A stretch of 64,000 bases of DNA from Variovorax paradoxus (GTDB taxonomy: Bacteria > Pseudomonadota > Gammaproteobacteria > Burkholderiales > Burkholderiaceae_C), in NCBI RefSeq assembly GCF_009498455.1, contig NZ_CP045644.1, positions 5,893,001 to 5,957,000 of the forward strand, in the 5' to 3' direction. Made by a program: the position numbers and the translations under genes. Shown in pieces: positions 51,625 through 60,607 of this stretch; positions within the stretch are counted from its first letter, which is position 1, and each line of letters starts with the position of its first letter. Below the pieces are notes generated by a model. That model ran no database searches. It worked only from the letters and a program-made list of their open reading frames with translations, and was not told the origin of the DNA.

Positions 51625-52353
51625 TCACCACGGCTCCATCCACGGACGGATTTCAGTCTCGTGCGTCCACGCATCACGCGGCTGCATGTGCAAATGCCAG
51701 TACAGATCCGCGATGCGCGCCGGATCGACGATGCCGCCCTGGTCCTTGGTGGCGTAGCGTTCAGGGAAGTTGGTGCGGATGAATTCGGTGTCGATGGCGC
51801 CGTCGATGATCGGATGGGCGACATGGATTCCCTTCGGCCAGAGCTCGCGGGCCATGCTTTGCGCCAGGGCGCGCAGGCCATGCTTGGCGCCGGCGAAGGC
51901 GGCGAAGCCATCCCGGCCCCGCAGGCTGGCGGTGGCGCCGGTGAAGATGATGGTGCCGCGGCCGCGGGGCAGCATGACCTTGGCGGCTTCTCGCCCCATC
52001 AGGAAGCCGCCGAAACAAGCCATCTCCCAGACCTTGTAATACACCCGCGCCGTGGTCTCCGTGATCCCGAACCGCACGTTGGCACCGATGTTGAAGACGG
52101 CCGCTTCAATGGGCGCTATCTCGGTCTCGATCTTCTGGAACAGCGCCACCATCTCCTCTTCCTTGCGCGCATCGGAGCTGAAGCCGTGCGCCTCTCCGCC
52201 GTCGGCCCGGATCTGGTCGACAAGGGGCTGGAGCTTGTCGGCGCTGCGCCGGGTCATGCAGGCCACATAGCCTTCGCGTGCGAAGCGTTGGGCGATCGCC
52301 CCGCCGGTGGCGTCTCCTGCGCCAATGACCAGGATGGCTTTCTTGTCTGTCAT
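51625..52353 (-). CDS. SDR-family protein with Phe replacing the catalytic Tyr
   Basis: A 242-residue short-chain dehydrogenase fold: AILVIGAGDATGGAIAQRFA is the nucleotide motif, then NIGAN and IIFTGATASLRG. The catalytic YxxxK reads FAGAK, so the Tyr is Phe while Lys is kept; the catalytic Ser aligns with a Thr or Ala. Homologues with FxxxK are known to me as unclassified SDRs. Hydride transfer may be impaired or use another acid. It is the second gene of the operon. Confidence 0.85.
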   Translation of the reverse strand: MTDKKAILVIGAGDATGGAIAQRFAREGYVACMTRRSADKLQPLVDQIRADGGEAHGFSSDARKEEEMVALFQKIETEIAPIEAAVFNIGANVRFGITETTARVYYKVWEMACFGGFLMGREAAKVMLPRGRGTIIFTGATASLRGRDGFAAFAGAKHGLRALAQSMARELWPKGIHVAHPIIDGAIDTEFIRTNFPERYATKDQGGIVDPARIADLYWHLHMQPRDAWTHETEIRPWMEPW

Positions 52354-52428
52354 GGGTTTTCCTTCTGATGTGAGGGGATGAGTGCTTTCGGAATTGCGCC
52401 GTGCCGGTCGCGGCGGCGCTCCGTGAAT

Positions 52429-53976
52429 TCAGGAGGCGTCTGCCGACGCTTGCCTGGCGAGCTCGTGCTTGAGGATCTTTCCAGCGGATGTCGCCGGCAA
52501 CGAGGCCCTGATGAAGACCTCCATCGGCCGCTTGTAAGGCGCCAGGTGCTGGGCTGCGAACTGTCCGATTTCTTCTGAGGTGGCTTCGACGCCGGGCTTG
52601 AGCTGAACGAAAGCCACGACCTCTTCGTTGCCCGGTACAGGTCTGCCGACCACGGCGCAACTGGCCACGGCCGGATGAGCCGCCAGGACAGCCTCGACTT
52701 CAGGGGGATAGACATTGAAGCCCGACCGGATGATCAACTCCTTGGTGCGTCCGACGATGTGCAGATAGGGTCCGTCCAGCCGTGCCAGGTCACCGGTGTT
52801 GAACCACCCCTGTGAATCGACGACCTGCGCCGTGAGCTCGGGTGCCTTGTAGTAGCCGAGCATCACGTTCGGCCCGCGCACGTGCAGTTCCCCGACTTCG
52901 CCTGGCGCAGCCAACTCGCCTGTCGTGCCTTTGAGGCGCACCTCGATCCCGGGAATGGGTGGACCGACCGTGGTGTCGTCGCGCGGATCGTCGACACGCG
53001 TGAACGCGATGGTCGGTGCGCACTCGGTGATGCCGTAGCCGTTTTGCAGGGGCAGCCCGAAGGCCGACTCCACCGCGGTCTTGAGGGTCAGGTCCAGCGG
53101 CGCGCCCGCCACGCCTATACCGCGAAGTGCGGGACAGGAAATCGCACCGCCCGAGACCTCCAGCAGACGCTGGAACAACGTCGGAACGCCCTGGAACCGC
53201 GTGATGCCCTCGCTGCTCAATGCGCGCAAGGCAGCCTGGGCGTCGAAGCGAGGCACGAGTTCCAGACGTGCGCCGAACATCAGCGTGCCGATGAGCACGG
53301 ACGAGAAGCCGACGATGTGGGACATCGGCAGCACCCCGTAGACAAAATCATCGGGCCCGAACCCGCGCAACACGCCGCCGATCACCGCAGTGAACATCAC
53401 GCTGCGATGACTGAGCATGACGCCCTTGGGGGTGCCGGTCGTCCCCGAGGTGTAGATGAGTGCCCCGACCTGACGGGCACCTTCGGCGCTGACAGGCTCG
53501 CTTGTGGCGCCGGGGTCCGCTTCGGTCACCGCCACTTCACCGACGCCAGGAATCTCATGGATGGCCGCGCTCATTCGCTGGGCATGTCGAGCTGCGTCGG
53601 GCGAGACCGCACTTGTTGCAATTACCAGTCGAGCGCCGCTGTGTGCGCAGATCGCGGAAACCTCCCGCTCGCTGATCCGCGCGTTGACCACCAGCGGCCA
53701 GGCATCGATGTCGCCGATCGCGAGCGCCAGGACGGCCAATGCGATGGAGTTCTCACCGATCAGCATGACGCGGTCGCCCGGGCGAACACCGCGTCGATTG
53801 AGCCATTGCCCCGCACTCTGGATGGCCTGGGCCAACTGCCGATATGTCATGAGGCGCGCACCCTCGGACAACGCGAGCGCATCGGGCGAACGATGCACCC
53901 AGGGCCGAATGACGTGCGACATACGCTCTGGGAGCGTGGCGATCCGAGCCTCGAGATCGGCTGAAGAGGTCTGCAT
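52429..53976 (-). CDS. AMP-dependent acyl-CoA synthetase/ligase
   Basis: A 515-residue ANL-superfamily enzyme activating a carboxylate as its CoA thioester. The P-loop is LIYTSGTTGTPKGVMLSH, then NGYGITECAPTI (A5), FNTGDLARLDG with the ATP-ribose Asp, and a C-terminal PATSAGKILKHELA with the catalytic Lys. ATG 53976 is chosen; a longer frame would run into the operators. First gene of the leftward five-gene operon, divergent from an HxlR regulator. Confidence 0.92.
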   Translation of the reverse strand: MQTSSADLEARIATLPERMSHVIRPWVHRSPDALALSEGARLMTYRQLAQAIQSAGQWLNRRGVRPGDRVMLIGENSIALAVLALAIGDIDAWPLVVNARISEREVSAICAHSGARLVIATSAVSPDAARHAQRMSAAIHEIPGVGEVAVTEADPGATSEPVSAEGARQVGALIYTSGTTGTPKGVMLSHRSVMFTAVIGGVLRGFGPDDFVYGVLPMSHIVGFSSVLIGTLMFGARLELVPRFDAQAALRALSSEGITRFQGVPTLFQRLLEVSGGAISCPALRGIGVAGAPLDLTLKTAVESAFGLPLQNGYGITECAPTIAFTRVDDPRDDTTVGPPIPGIEVRLKGTTGELAAPGEVGELHVRGPNVMLGYYKAPELTAQVVDSQGWFNTGDLARLDGPYLHIVGRTKELIIRSGFNVYPPEVEAVLAAHPAVASCAVVGRPVPGNEEVVAFVQLKPGVEATSEEIGQFAAQHLAPYKRPMEVFIRASLPATSAGKILKHELARQASADAS

Positions 53977-53992
53977 GTTTCCTTGTCTCCTT

Positions 53993-54038
53993 AGTTCATT
54001 TTTTGAACTGGCAAAATCATAAGTTTGAAAAATGAACT
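53993..54038. promoter_or_regulatory. Twin palindromic operator in the ligase-HxlR divergent promoter
   Basis: Two 17-bp palindromes lie 29 bp centre to centre: AGTTCATTTTTTGAACT (53993-54009, perfect arms) and AGTTTGAAAAATGAACT (54022-54038, one arm mismatched). They fill most of the 83-bp gap between the ligase and hxlR starts. The arrangement suggests two HxlR dimers controlling both genes. The palindromes are seen directly; the binder is inferred. Confidence 0.7.
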
Positions 54039-54059
54039 CGTCAACGTAGAATTGCGAAA

Positions 54060-54509
54060 ATGAAGTGGAATGACCTTGAGCAGGAACGCTGTTCCGTCGC
54101 ACGCACCGTCTCCGTGATCGGCGACCGATGGACGCTGCTCGTGCTGCGCGACTGTTTTCTTGGCGTACGCCGCTTCGAGGAGTTTCAGCAGCGACTCAAG
54201 ATCTCACGACCCATGCTGGCGGACCGCCTTGCCAAGCTCGTGGAGGTCGGCGCCCTCAAGAAGTTGGCCTATCAAGAGTCGCCGGTTCGATATGAGTACC
54301 GGCTGACTTCCAAGGGCATGGACCTGTATCCGATCATCATGGCGATCGTGCATTGGGGCGACGTCCACATGGCCGGCAAGGCTGGCAGACCCCTGCTGCA
54401 CCGGCACACGGGCTGCGGCCACTTGTTTGATCCTGTTGTTGTTTGCTCAGAGTGCGCGGCCGGGATTCACGCCAAGGACGTGGTGGTGGAAAAGGGACCG
54501 GGCGCTTAG
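54060..54509 (+). CDS. HxlR-family transcriptional regulator
   Basis: A 149-residue winged-helix regulator: CSVARTVSVIGDRWTLLVLRDCFLGVRRFEEFQQRLKISRPMLADRLAKLVEVGAL is the classic HxlR core including the N-terminal Cys, used by some members as a redox sensor. The C-terminus has an extra HTGCGH...CSEC set of Cys/His that might bind zinc. It diverges from the ligase operon across twin palindromes and is probably its regulator. Confidence 0.9.
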   Translation: MKWNDLEQERCSVARTVSVIGDRWTLLVLRDCFLGVRRFEEFQQRLKISRPMLADRLAKLVEVGALKKLAYQESPVRYEYRLTSKGMDLYPIIMAIVHWGDVHMAGKAGRPLLHRHTGCGHLFDPVVVCSECAAGIHAKDVVVEKGPGA

Positions 54510-54921
54510 CGTTGCCGCTGGCACCGAGATCCACCCAACCAGCGCTTTCTCTCATCTCAAGGGATGACACCGCTCAAGCGAATCATTCGGGAGATCTTCT
54601 CAATGGTCGGAATCGAGAGCCTTCTGCGACCGCTCGCTGAGTGAGCACGCAAGGTGCTGTCACCCATTGCGATGGCCTCGCCTTCCTCGTCGAGCCGAAC
54701 GTAGCCGCCCAAGGCGTTCGGGAACGGTGGCAGTGGCAAGAGAGATTGAGCTGAATCCCGCCGATCTATAACCCGGCGGTTTGCGAGCGAAGCAGTCCGG
54801 CCGGGCATCGCACCCAGCGACTGATTTCCGAGATGACAAAAGCACCCGCGCCGCAGCCGTGCGTGAGCCGGATGGCGTCGGAAGAATGCGGCCCGTGTCG
54901 AAGACCGCAGCGCAGCACGGG
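54510..54921. other. 412-bp gap between hxlR and an M20 peptidase gene
   Basis: No convincing gene. A minus-strand frame at 54557-54808 keeps a plausible composition (VRLDEEGEAIAMGDSTLRAH...LSIPTIEKISRMI) but I recognise no family. CCGCCG...CGGCGG (about 54764-54779) could form a small stem. The converging genes need terminators here; no U-tract was seen. Confidence 0.45.
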
Positions 54922-56244
54922 CTACTTGGGTGCCATAGCGGTGAGCACGGCCAAGCTCATGGCCTCCACACTCGTCTTGATCGAGGGCTCCGGCACCGGT
55001 GCGAAGAAAGGCGAGTGATTGAAGGCCAGAGGCTTGCCGCCGGGCTTGAGCGACGCCGTCACATCCTCGGGAGAAAGCACGCCGACGAAGAACATCATCG
55101 ACGGAACACCCGCATTGACGAACTCGGAAAAATCCTCGCTCGCGGTGATGGGGCGCACCTGCACCACCTTCGGATCGCCAAACGCCATCTTGAGCGCCGC
55201 CGCCGTTCGATTGACCACCGCTTCGTCGTTGACCACTGCGGCGCCGCCCGGTACGAGTTCGACCACCGGCTCGGGCGCACCGCCCATCATCGCAGCCGCG
55301 TTGGCTGTGCGGCGAACGCCGGCCAGCAACTTCTCGCGCACTTCCGGCTGGTAGCTGCGGATGGTGCCGCGCAGCACCGCCGCGTCGGGAATGATGTTCC
55401 CCACGGTGCCGGCCTGAATGGCGCCGATGGTGATCACGCCGAACTCGGCTGGATCCTTTTCGCGGCTCACCACGGTCTGCACGTCAGTAATGAAACGTGC
55501 GGCGATCGCGATCGGGTCGATGGTCTTGTCTGGTGCCGACCCATGACCGCCACGGCCCTTGAAGGTGATCTCGAGCGAGTCGGAATTGGAACTGATCGCG
55601 CCCACCTTGTAGCCAATGAATCCATAGGGCGACGGCGAGGTGTGCAGCGCGAACGCGAAGTCGGGTTTGGGAAAACGCTTGAACAGACCGTCGGCGAGCA
55701 TCGCCTTGGCGCCCGAGACGGTTTCTTCGGCGGGCTGCGCCACGAACATCAGCGTGCCTTTCCACTGGTCTTTCATCGCGAGTAGCGTGCGCGCGGTGCC
55801 GACCCAGCTCGCCATGTGGATGTCGTGACCGCAGCTGTGAGCCACGAAAGTTTCGCGACCGTTCGATTGCGTCTTGGCCTTGCTCGCGTACGGCAAGCCG
55901 GTTTTCTCCTCCATGGGTAACGCATCGAGTTCGGTGCGCACCAGCACCGTCGGCCCTGCACCGTTCTTGTAGATCGCCACGACGCCCGTGCCGCCGATCT
56001 TCTCGGTGACGTCGAAACCGAGTTGGCGCATTTCACCAGCCAGCTTCGCGGCCGTGCGCACTTCCTGGAAAGCGATCTCCGGATTGGCGTGCAGGTCCTT
56101 GTAGAGCGCGTCGAGCGATGGGTACATGCCGTTGACGATGGGCCCGACTTGCTGATGCAGCGACTTCTGTGCGCCGGCGTTCAGCGCCAGGGTCAGCAAC
56201 GCAACGGAGGACAAAGCGCCGCGAGGAAATGAAAAGGAAGGCAT
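54922..56244 (-). CDS. Exported M20-family amidohydrolase (hippurate hydrolase/AbgB-like)
   Basis: A 440-residue M20D metallopeptidase with a signal peptide (MPSFSFPRGALSSVALLTLALNAGAQ), so it acts in the periplasm. Metal ligands appear in VAHSCGHDIHMA (Cys/His/Asp-His), QPAEET and HTSPSPYG; NHSPFFAPVPEP supplies the last His. The dimerisation domain is about residues 215-330. Members hydrolyse N-acyl amino acids such as hippurate or p-aminobenzoyl-glutamate. The exported location is less usual than cytosolic. It stands alone. Confidence 0.88.
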   Translation of the reverse strand: MPSFSFPRGALSSVALLTLALNAGAQKSLHQQVGPIVNGMYPSLDALYKDLHANPEIAFQEVRTAAKLAGEMRQLGFDVTEKIGGTGVVAIYKNGAGPTVLVRTELDALPMEEKTGLPYASKAKTQSNGRETFVAHSCGHDIHMASWVGTARTLLAMKDQWKGTLMFVAQPAEETVSGAKAMLADGLFKRFPKPDFAFALHTSPSPYGFIGYKVGAISSNSDSLEITFKGRGGHGSAPDKTIDPIAIAARFITDVQTVVSREKDPAEFGVITIGAIQAGTVGNIIPDAAVLRGTIRSYQPEVREKLLAGVRRTANAAAMMGGAPEPVVELVPGGAAVVNDEAVVNRTAAALKMAFGDPKVVQVRPITASEDFSEFVNAGVPSMMFFVGVLSPEDVTASLKPGGKPLAFNHSPFFAPVPEPSIKTSVEAMSLAVLTAMAPK

Positions 56245-56843
56245 GAAGAGAGACCCGTGAAATGAAAGAAGACAGACACCGGTTGCACCAGTGTGCCCGG
56301 CTTCATGCAAGCTTCGAGCCCGGGATTGCCCTCGCCGGCCTTGACGTCATGAGACACGCCACGGACGGCAAGGTTACGACGACCGTGGCCACGAACTCGC
56401 TTGCCGCGACAGGCGAATCTCCGGTGTACGTTGCCTACGCACGGCAGCGAACGGCGATGTTGAAGCTCGGCGTGATCTGAGCGGGCATGCACGAGGGGCG
56501 GCTATGCAGCGATTGCCTGCGTCGGGGATGCAGCCACCGACTTCGGCATTTCTTGTCGGAGACCAACTCTTGCTCGCATTGCTCCTGCGACCGAGAACTC
56601 GAAAGAGATGCAACTGCCCGAGGGCGGGTGTCAGACGTTCACCAGCAAGTGTGTAGCCCGCAAAGACTACTTGGATCGCTGTCCGAAATTCATTGTTGCT
56701 CGAGGGTAGATTGAGCAAATGTCTTGGGCCTCGGCAGTGCGGTCAACTGGGAACCTCCTGCGCACGCTAAGGCGGCGGACTCATGCCGTTGCCGACACAA
56801 CGCTCTGGCGGCGCGGCATGCCTGTCTCGAAACGCTGCCCTGC
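56245..56843. other. 599-bp region without a recognised gene
   Basis: Frames on both strands are short, rich in rare-looking codons, and match no family known to me. With the broken integrase at 57239 and the tRNA at 58637, I suspect degraded element DNA. No repeats with the small-gene island were found by eye. Confidence 0.5.
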
Positions 56844-57074
56844 TCAGCTCGTGCCGAGAATGATCGCGTCCGAGACGACGAATCGATCGAATTCGATCTT
56901 GGGGATGGCGGCGCTCAGCGGCTGGCCCTCTTCGGTCCAGGTCAGCACGGCGCTGCCTCCTTCGACGATGACTTGGCAGGGGCCTTCGGGGATCGTAAGC
57001 AGCGGACCATCGCCAGCGCGGAATTCCACCGGGGCGGCGATGCGGGCGCTGATCTGTGTAGGAGTAGAGGACAT
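56844..57074 (-). CDS. Small conserved-looking protein of unknown function
   Basis: A 76-residue soluble protein, MSSTPTQISARIAAPVEFRAGDGPLLTIPEGPCQVIVEGGSAVLTWTEEGQPLSAAIPKIEFDRFVVSDAIILG. Its strand-rich pattern with an invariant-looking LTIPEGPCQV suggests a small beta-barrel. No family recognised. It lies between degraded DNA and the broken integrase. Confidence 0.65.
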   Translation of the reverse strand: MSSTPTQISARIAAPVEFRAGDGPLLTIPEGPCQVIVEGGSAVLTWTEEGQPLSAAIPKIEFDRFVVSDAIILGTS

Positions 57075-57238
57075 GGCTTTGATGTTTGGGGCTGCAGTCT
57101 CAACCCGGCGTGGGACGACACCGCATGCAAGGCGAGGGCAATGACCTCAATAAGAGTTGCGCGTCTTGTGCAGTGGCATCAGCGGCGTCGGCGGCTTGGG
57201 TGCGCAAGGCGACACTCTCACGGGCCTCGGCTCGCTCG

Positions 57239-58463
57239 TCATGGCATAGGCTTGGACAAGCGGAGTTGATCCAAGTAATTCGCCCACAGCAGCATCATTT
57301 CGCGGCGCTGCTCCTTCAACTGGGTCCGGTTGTATGCGGTTCCCAAAGGCCCACTTTTTCCGTGCGCCAGTTGCTCTTCAATCACCTCAGGATTGACGCG
57401 GAGCTGATCAACCATGATCGTTCTCGCCATCGCGCGAAAACCATGCGCTGTCATCTCTGTGTTATCGAATCCCATCCGTCGCAGCGCGGTGTTGACCGTG
57501 TTGTCCGACATCGGCCTCTCACCGGTAAGCAAGCTGGGAAAAACATAGCGGCCATGCCCTGTCAGGACTTTCATGCGCTTCAACGAAGCAACCGCTTGAG
57601 GCGCAAGAGGAACAAGACGAGGCTCGCCGTTGAGCTTTGCTTGCTTCGTCCTCTTCATCGAAGCTGCCGGTATGACGACTTGGCTGCCATCGAAGTCGAC
57701 CCAACTCCATTCCATCGCGCGGATGTTGCCAGGCCGCTGAAAAAGCAAAGCAGACAAGAGCAACGCCTCTCTTGTTGCGGGCAATCCGCGATAGTCGTCG
57801 ATCGCGCGCATCAGGTCACCCGCCTTCCGGGGGTCAAGCACGGCAGCCATGTTTTTCACGATCACAGACCCTAAAGCCCCCCCGCAGCTTGGTGGCCGGG
57901 TCGTCTTCACAGCGCCCCGTGGCAATGCCATAACGAAAGACTTGCCCCGCTTACTGGCGTAGGGAAACCGCCGTCTCATTCAGCCCCTTCCCCTCCACTC
58001 GGCGCAGCGGCTCCAACAAGACGTTTTCGGTGATCTCGCCCAAAGGCAATCCCCCAATCCAGGGAAAAAGATTGCTCTCTTGCAGCCGCAACCATTTGGT
58101 GCCGTGCGCGTCACTCCACTCTCGCTGCTTGAGCGCGTGAAATTCACGGGCAACCTTCTCGTAGGTTGTCACCGCGGTTGCGCGAACCTTTGCCTTGTCT
58201 AGCCGACGGCGCTGGGTGGGGTCAGCGCCGGTTTGCAGCACTTTGCGCGCTTCATCACGAGCCGCTCGAGCTTCTTTGAGCTTGACCGCGGGGTAACTGC
58301 CAATCGCGAGACGCTTCTCCTTGCCGCCAACCGTGTACTTCCAGAACCAGCGCTTGGAATCGTTGGATGCGACTTCCAGGTAGAGATTGCCGCCGTCACT
58401 GAAGCGCGCGCGCTTCTTGTCAGAGGGGCACGAGGCGTTTTTACAGGCAACTTCTGTGAGCAT
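57239..58463 (-). pseudogene. Broken P4-type (DUF4102) tyrosine integrase
   Basis: Two open segments together make one phage/island integrase. The N-terminal part (start about 58463, MLTEVACKNASCPSDKKRARFSDGGNLYLEV) has the DUF4102 arm-binding domain and core-binding domain. The coding frame then meets an in-frame TAA at 57951-57953, after which the same frame continues sensibly (AGQVFRYGIATGRCEDDPATKL), and shifts frame at a run of seven C (57877-57883). The C-terminal part keeps Arg, HxxR (HGFR), His and Tyr (AYNRTQ). Two lesions make function very unlikely. Confidence 0.9.
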
Positions 58464-58636
58464 AGGGGAACAAGGTTTTGGGTTTGACCCAAATATACCG
58501 ATGTTCCCCGTGCTGTGCCCCGTGGAGGCGTTGGCTTCAGTTGGATCGCGCAGGCTTCCCTTGGACTTCATTTATCCGTAACCCCTTGATTTTCAAGAGA
58601 TTTTTGGATTCCTTAGGAACGCCTTGGAACGTTAAC

Positions 58637-58710
58637 TGGAGCGGGTGAAGGGAATCGAACCCTCGTCAGTTGCTTGGGAAGCAACAGCTCTGCCATTGAG
58701 CTACACCCGC
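58637..58710 (-). tRNA. tRNA-Gly (anticodon CCC)
   Basis: The minus strand folds as a 74-nt cloverleaf including an encoded CCA end: acceptor GCGGGTG/CACCCGC, D-arm GCTC/GAGC, anticodon stem GTTGC/GCAAC with loop TTCCCAA (anticodon CCC), and T-arm with GGTTCGATTCC. The 3' end at 58637 faces the broken integrase, the usual layout when an element inserts into a tRNA 3' end. Confidence 0.95.
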
Positions 58711-58759
58711 GGCAGGCGCGGATTCTAACGTCAGTCCGGGTGGTCTTTCCCGCGTGACA

Positions 58760-58996
58760 CTAGTTCGCGGCGAGCAACTCAAAGCTGCCTTTGGTGCCCA
58801 CGCTGCCACCGGGACTCCACAGCCTGAAGTTGACCGACCAGAGATCGAGGCTGTTGCCCGCCGGCACGGGGATGTCGTTGACGTGGAGCACGTCGGTCCC
58901 TGTGTTGGAGAAGCGGTAGAGCATCGCCCGGGGGAGTCCTTGAATGGGGATGAACTCAGCGGCGGGCTCGAGATGAAACGTTCCTGCGATCGTCAT
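58760..58996 (-). CDS. Small protein of unknown function
   Basis: A 78-residue soluble protein, MTIAGTFHLEPAAEFIPIQGLPRAMLYRFSNTGTDVLHVNDIPVPAGNSLDLWSVNFRLWSPGG..., with a beta-rich pattern and turns around VPAGNSLDLW. No family recognised. It lies 49 bases from the tRNA and could be either native or element-derived. Confidence 0.65.
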   Translation of the reverse strand: MTIAGTFHLEPAAEFIPIQGLPRAMLYRFSNTGTDVLHVNDIPVPAGNSLDLWSVNFRLWSPGGSVGTKGSFELLAAN

Positions 58997-59055
58997 GCGC
59001 GCTCCTTGGTTGGAAGGCCGGAGTATGCCGACCCGCGCACAACCACTCCCTCTGC

Positions 59056-59280
59056 TCAGGTCTGCAGTTCATCCCTTCGCAGGCGCAGCGCCGCGCGCCC
59101 TTGCGGCGTGATGAGCAGGACCACGGCGACGCGCCGGCCCGTGCCGCTGGCGGCCGGGGGCAGGACGGCTTCGATGAGATGGGCGGCGACCAGCACGGTC
59201 GCGCAATGGATGTCGGCTTCGTCGCGGACCGCCATCGGAAACGACGCATCTTCGATGCGCTCCAGAAAGTCCATGGGCAT
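59056..59280 (-). CDS. Small DUF-like protein of unknown function
   Basis: A 74-residue protein, MPMDFLERIEDASFPMAVRDEADIHCATVLVAAHLIEAVLPPAASGTGRRVAVVLLITPQGRAALRL, probably one helix-strand unit. ATG 59280 with GAGGAG upstream is preferred to a GTG at 59295. No named family. Confidence 0.65.
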   Translation of the reverse strand: MPMDFLERIEDASFPMAVRDEADIHCATVLVAAHLIEAVLPPAASGTGRRVAVVLLITPQGRAALRLRRDELQT

Positions 59281-59444
59281 GGCAAAGCTCCTCACAAAAC
59301 GAGCCGCAGTCTAGGGCGTTGCAGCCCCGAAAATGCGACCCGAACGCGTTGCGTTTGTAACCAATATCACACCTGCGAGCAGGCGAGAACTTTCTCGCGA
59401 CAACGCGCGGCACGCCCTGTGCACTTTCGCATCGCAGCCGCGCT

Positions 59445-59720
59445 TCAACGCCATCCGTTCATGCGCGGAAAGTCGCCGCAGGCCAGCATGATGGGCCCGC
59501 GCGGATCGGCCCGAAAGCGCGCCACGGCCGCCGCCGCGATCACGTCGAAATGCCTTTTGCAGGCACGCAATGTGTGCTCGCCGATTTCCTGCGCGCCGAG
59601 CGCATCGTGCAGCACGTCTTCCGAAATTTGCGCCAGCACGCGCGCACCATCGGGACCGTCGGGGTACACGGCGAAACGCACCGTGGCCGTATCGAAGCAG
59701 TAGATGCCTTCGAAGTCCAT
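59445..59720 (-). CDS. DUF1488-like small protein
   Basis: A 91-residue protein: MDFEGIYCFDTATVRFAVYPDGPDGARVLAQISEDVLHDALGAQEIGEHTLRACKRHFDVI. The pattern of a short barrel followed by a helix with EDVL-D-LGA resembles DUF1488 proteins found in many Proteobacteria with unknown role. ATG 59720 with GGAGAC upstream. Confidence 0.6.
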   Translation of the reverse strand: MDFEGIYCFDTATVRFAVYPDGPDGARVLAQISEDVLHDALGAQEIGEHTLRACKRHFDVIAAAAVARFRADPRGPIMLACGDFPRMNGWR

Positions 59721-59830
59721 CTCTTTGTCTCCGTCACCATAGGCTCCGGATTCGGCGCGCGCGCCACCGCCCGTGGTGATGGATTTGCGCCCGTGTTGTG
59801 GAAGGAGCCGGCCTACAGCGCCTGCGCGCC

Positions 59831-60607
59831 TCAGGCCGTGCTGCTCGACACCGGCTTGGTGAGCGTCGAGGTCGCCTTGGCGCCGAGCGTCATCTCGGTG
59901 ATCCACGACACGAGCAGCGCGCCGTAGGCCTGGCGCGATTCCAGGCGCGACAGCGCGTGGTCGGCGCCGGCGAGCTTGCGGTACGTGGCCGAGCGCACGC
60001 GCTTGAAGGCGGCGAGGTAGTTCTCGATCACGGGGTGCGGCACGGTCTGGTCGTCTTCCGACTCGACGATGAGCACGTCGCCGGTGAAGGCCGCGCAGGC
60101 CTTGAGTGCGCGGTTGTCCTCGGGCCCGACGAGCGTGCGGCGGTAGGCCACGAGGTCGGAGCGGCTCAGCAGGCCCTTGGGCGTGTCCCACTCGCCGTCG
60201 CGGTACAACGCGGGCGCGCGGAGTGCGAGCCAGCGCACGGGCCGCATCGCGCTCACGAGCGCGGCCAGGTAGCCGCCGTAGCTGCTGCCGACGATGGCCA
60301 CGGCCGCGGGGTCGACGGTCGGGTGGCCCACCAGCGCGTCGTAGGCGGCAAGTACGTCGCGCAGGTTGTCTTCGCGCGTCACCTGCTGGCGCAGCCCTTC
60401 ATGGCGCGCATGGCCGCGCAGGTCGAAGGTCAGGCAGACGCAGCCGAGCGCAGCGATCTCGTGCGCGCGCTTGAGGTACTGCTCCTGGCTGCCGTCCCAG
60501 CCGTGCACGAGCAGCACGCCCGGCACCATGCTGGAAGCGGCGAACAGCGTGCCTTCGATGTGATGGCCGTTGACGGGAATGTCGATGGAACTATGGCGTG
60601 TCGGCAT
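59831..60607 (-). CDS. Alpha/beta hydrolase
   Basis: A 258-residue serine hydrolase of the DUF1100/dienelactone-like class: VLLVHGWDGSQEQYLKRAHEIA supplies the oxyanion HG, VGSSYGGYLAALV the nucleophilic Ser, VESEDDQTVPH the Asp, and GADHALSR the His. No signal peptide. It overlaps the DUF3182 gene by 17 bases, a coupled pair I have seen together in other Comamonadaceae. Confidence 0.88.
   Translation of the reverse strand: MPTRHSSIDIPVNGHHIEGTLFAASSMVPGVLLVHGWDGSQEQYLKRAHEIAALGCVCLTFDLRGHARHEGLRQQVTREDNLRDVLAAYDALVGHPTVDPAAVAIVGSSYGGYLAALVSAMRPVRWLALRAPALYRDGEWDTPKGLLSRSDLVAYRRTLVGPEDNRALKACAAFTGDVLIVESEDDQTVPHPVIENYLAAFKRVRSATYRKLAGADHALSRLESRQAYGALLVSWITEMTLGAKATSTLTKPVSSSTA

Noticed and set aside
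54557..54808. Minus-strand 83-residue frame
   Set aside because: Part of it looks protein-like, but it has no recognised family, no clear ribosome site and no operon partner.
56374..56718. Open frames on both strands in the gene-poor region
   Set aside because: Short, Arg/Ser/Cys-rich and unlike known proteins; they look like random frames in GC-rich DNA.
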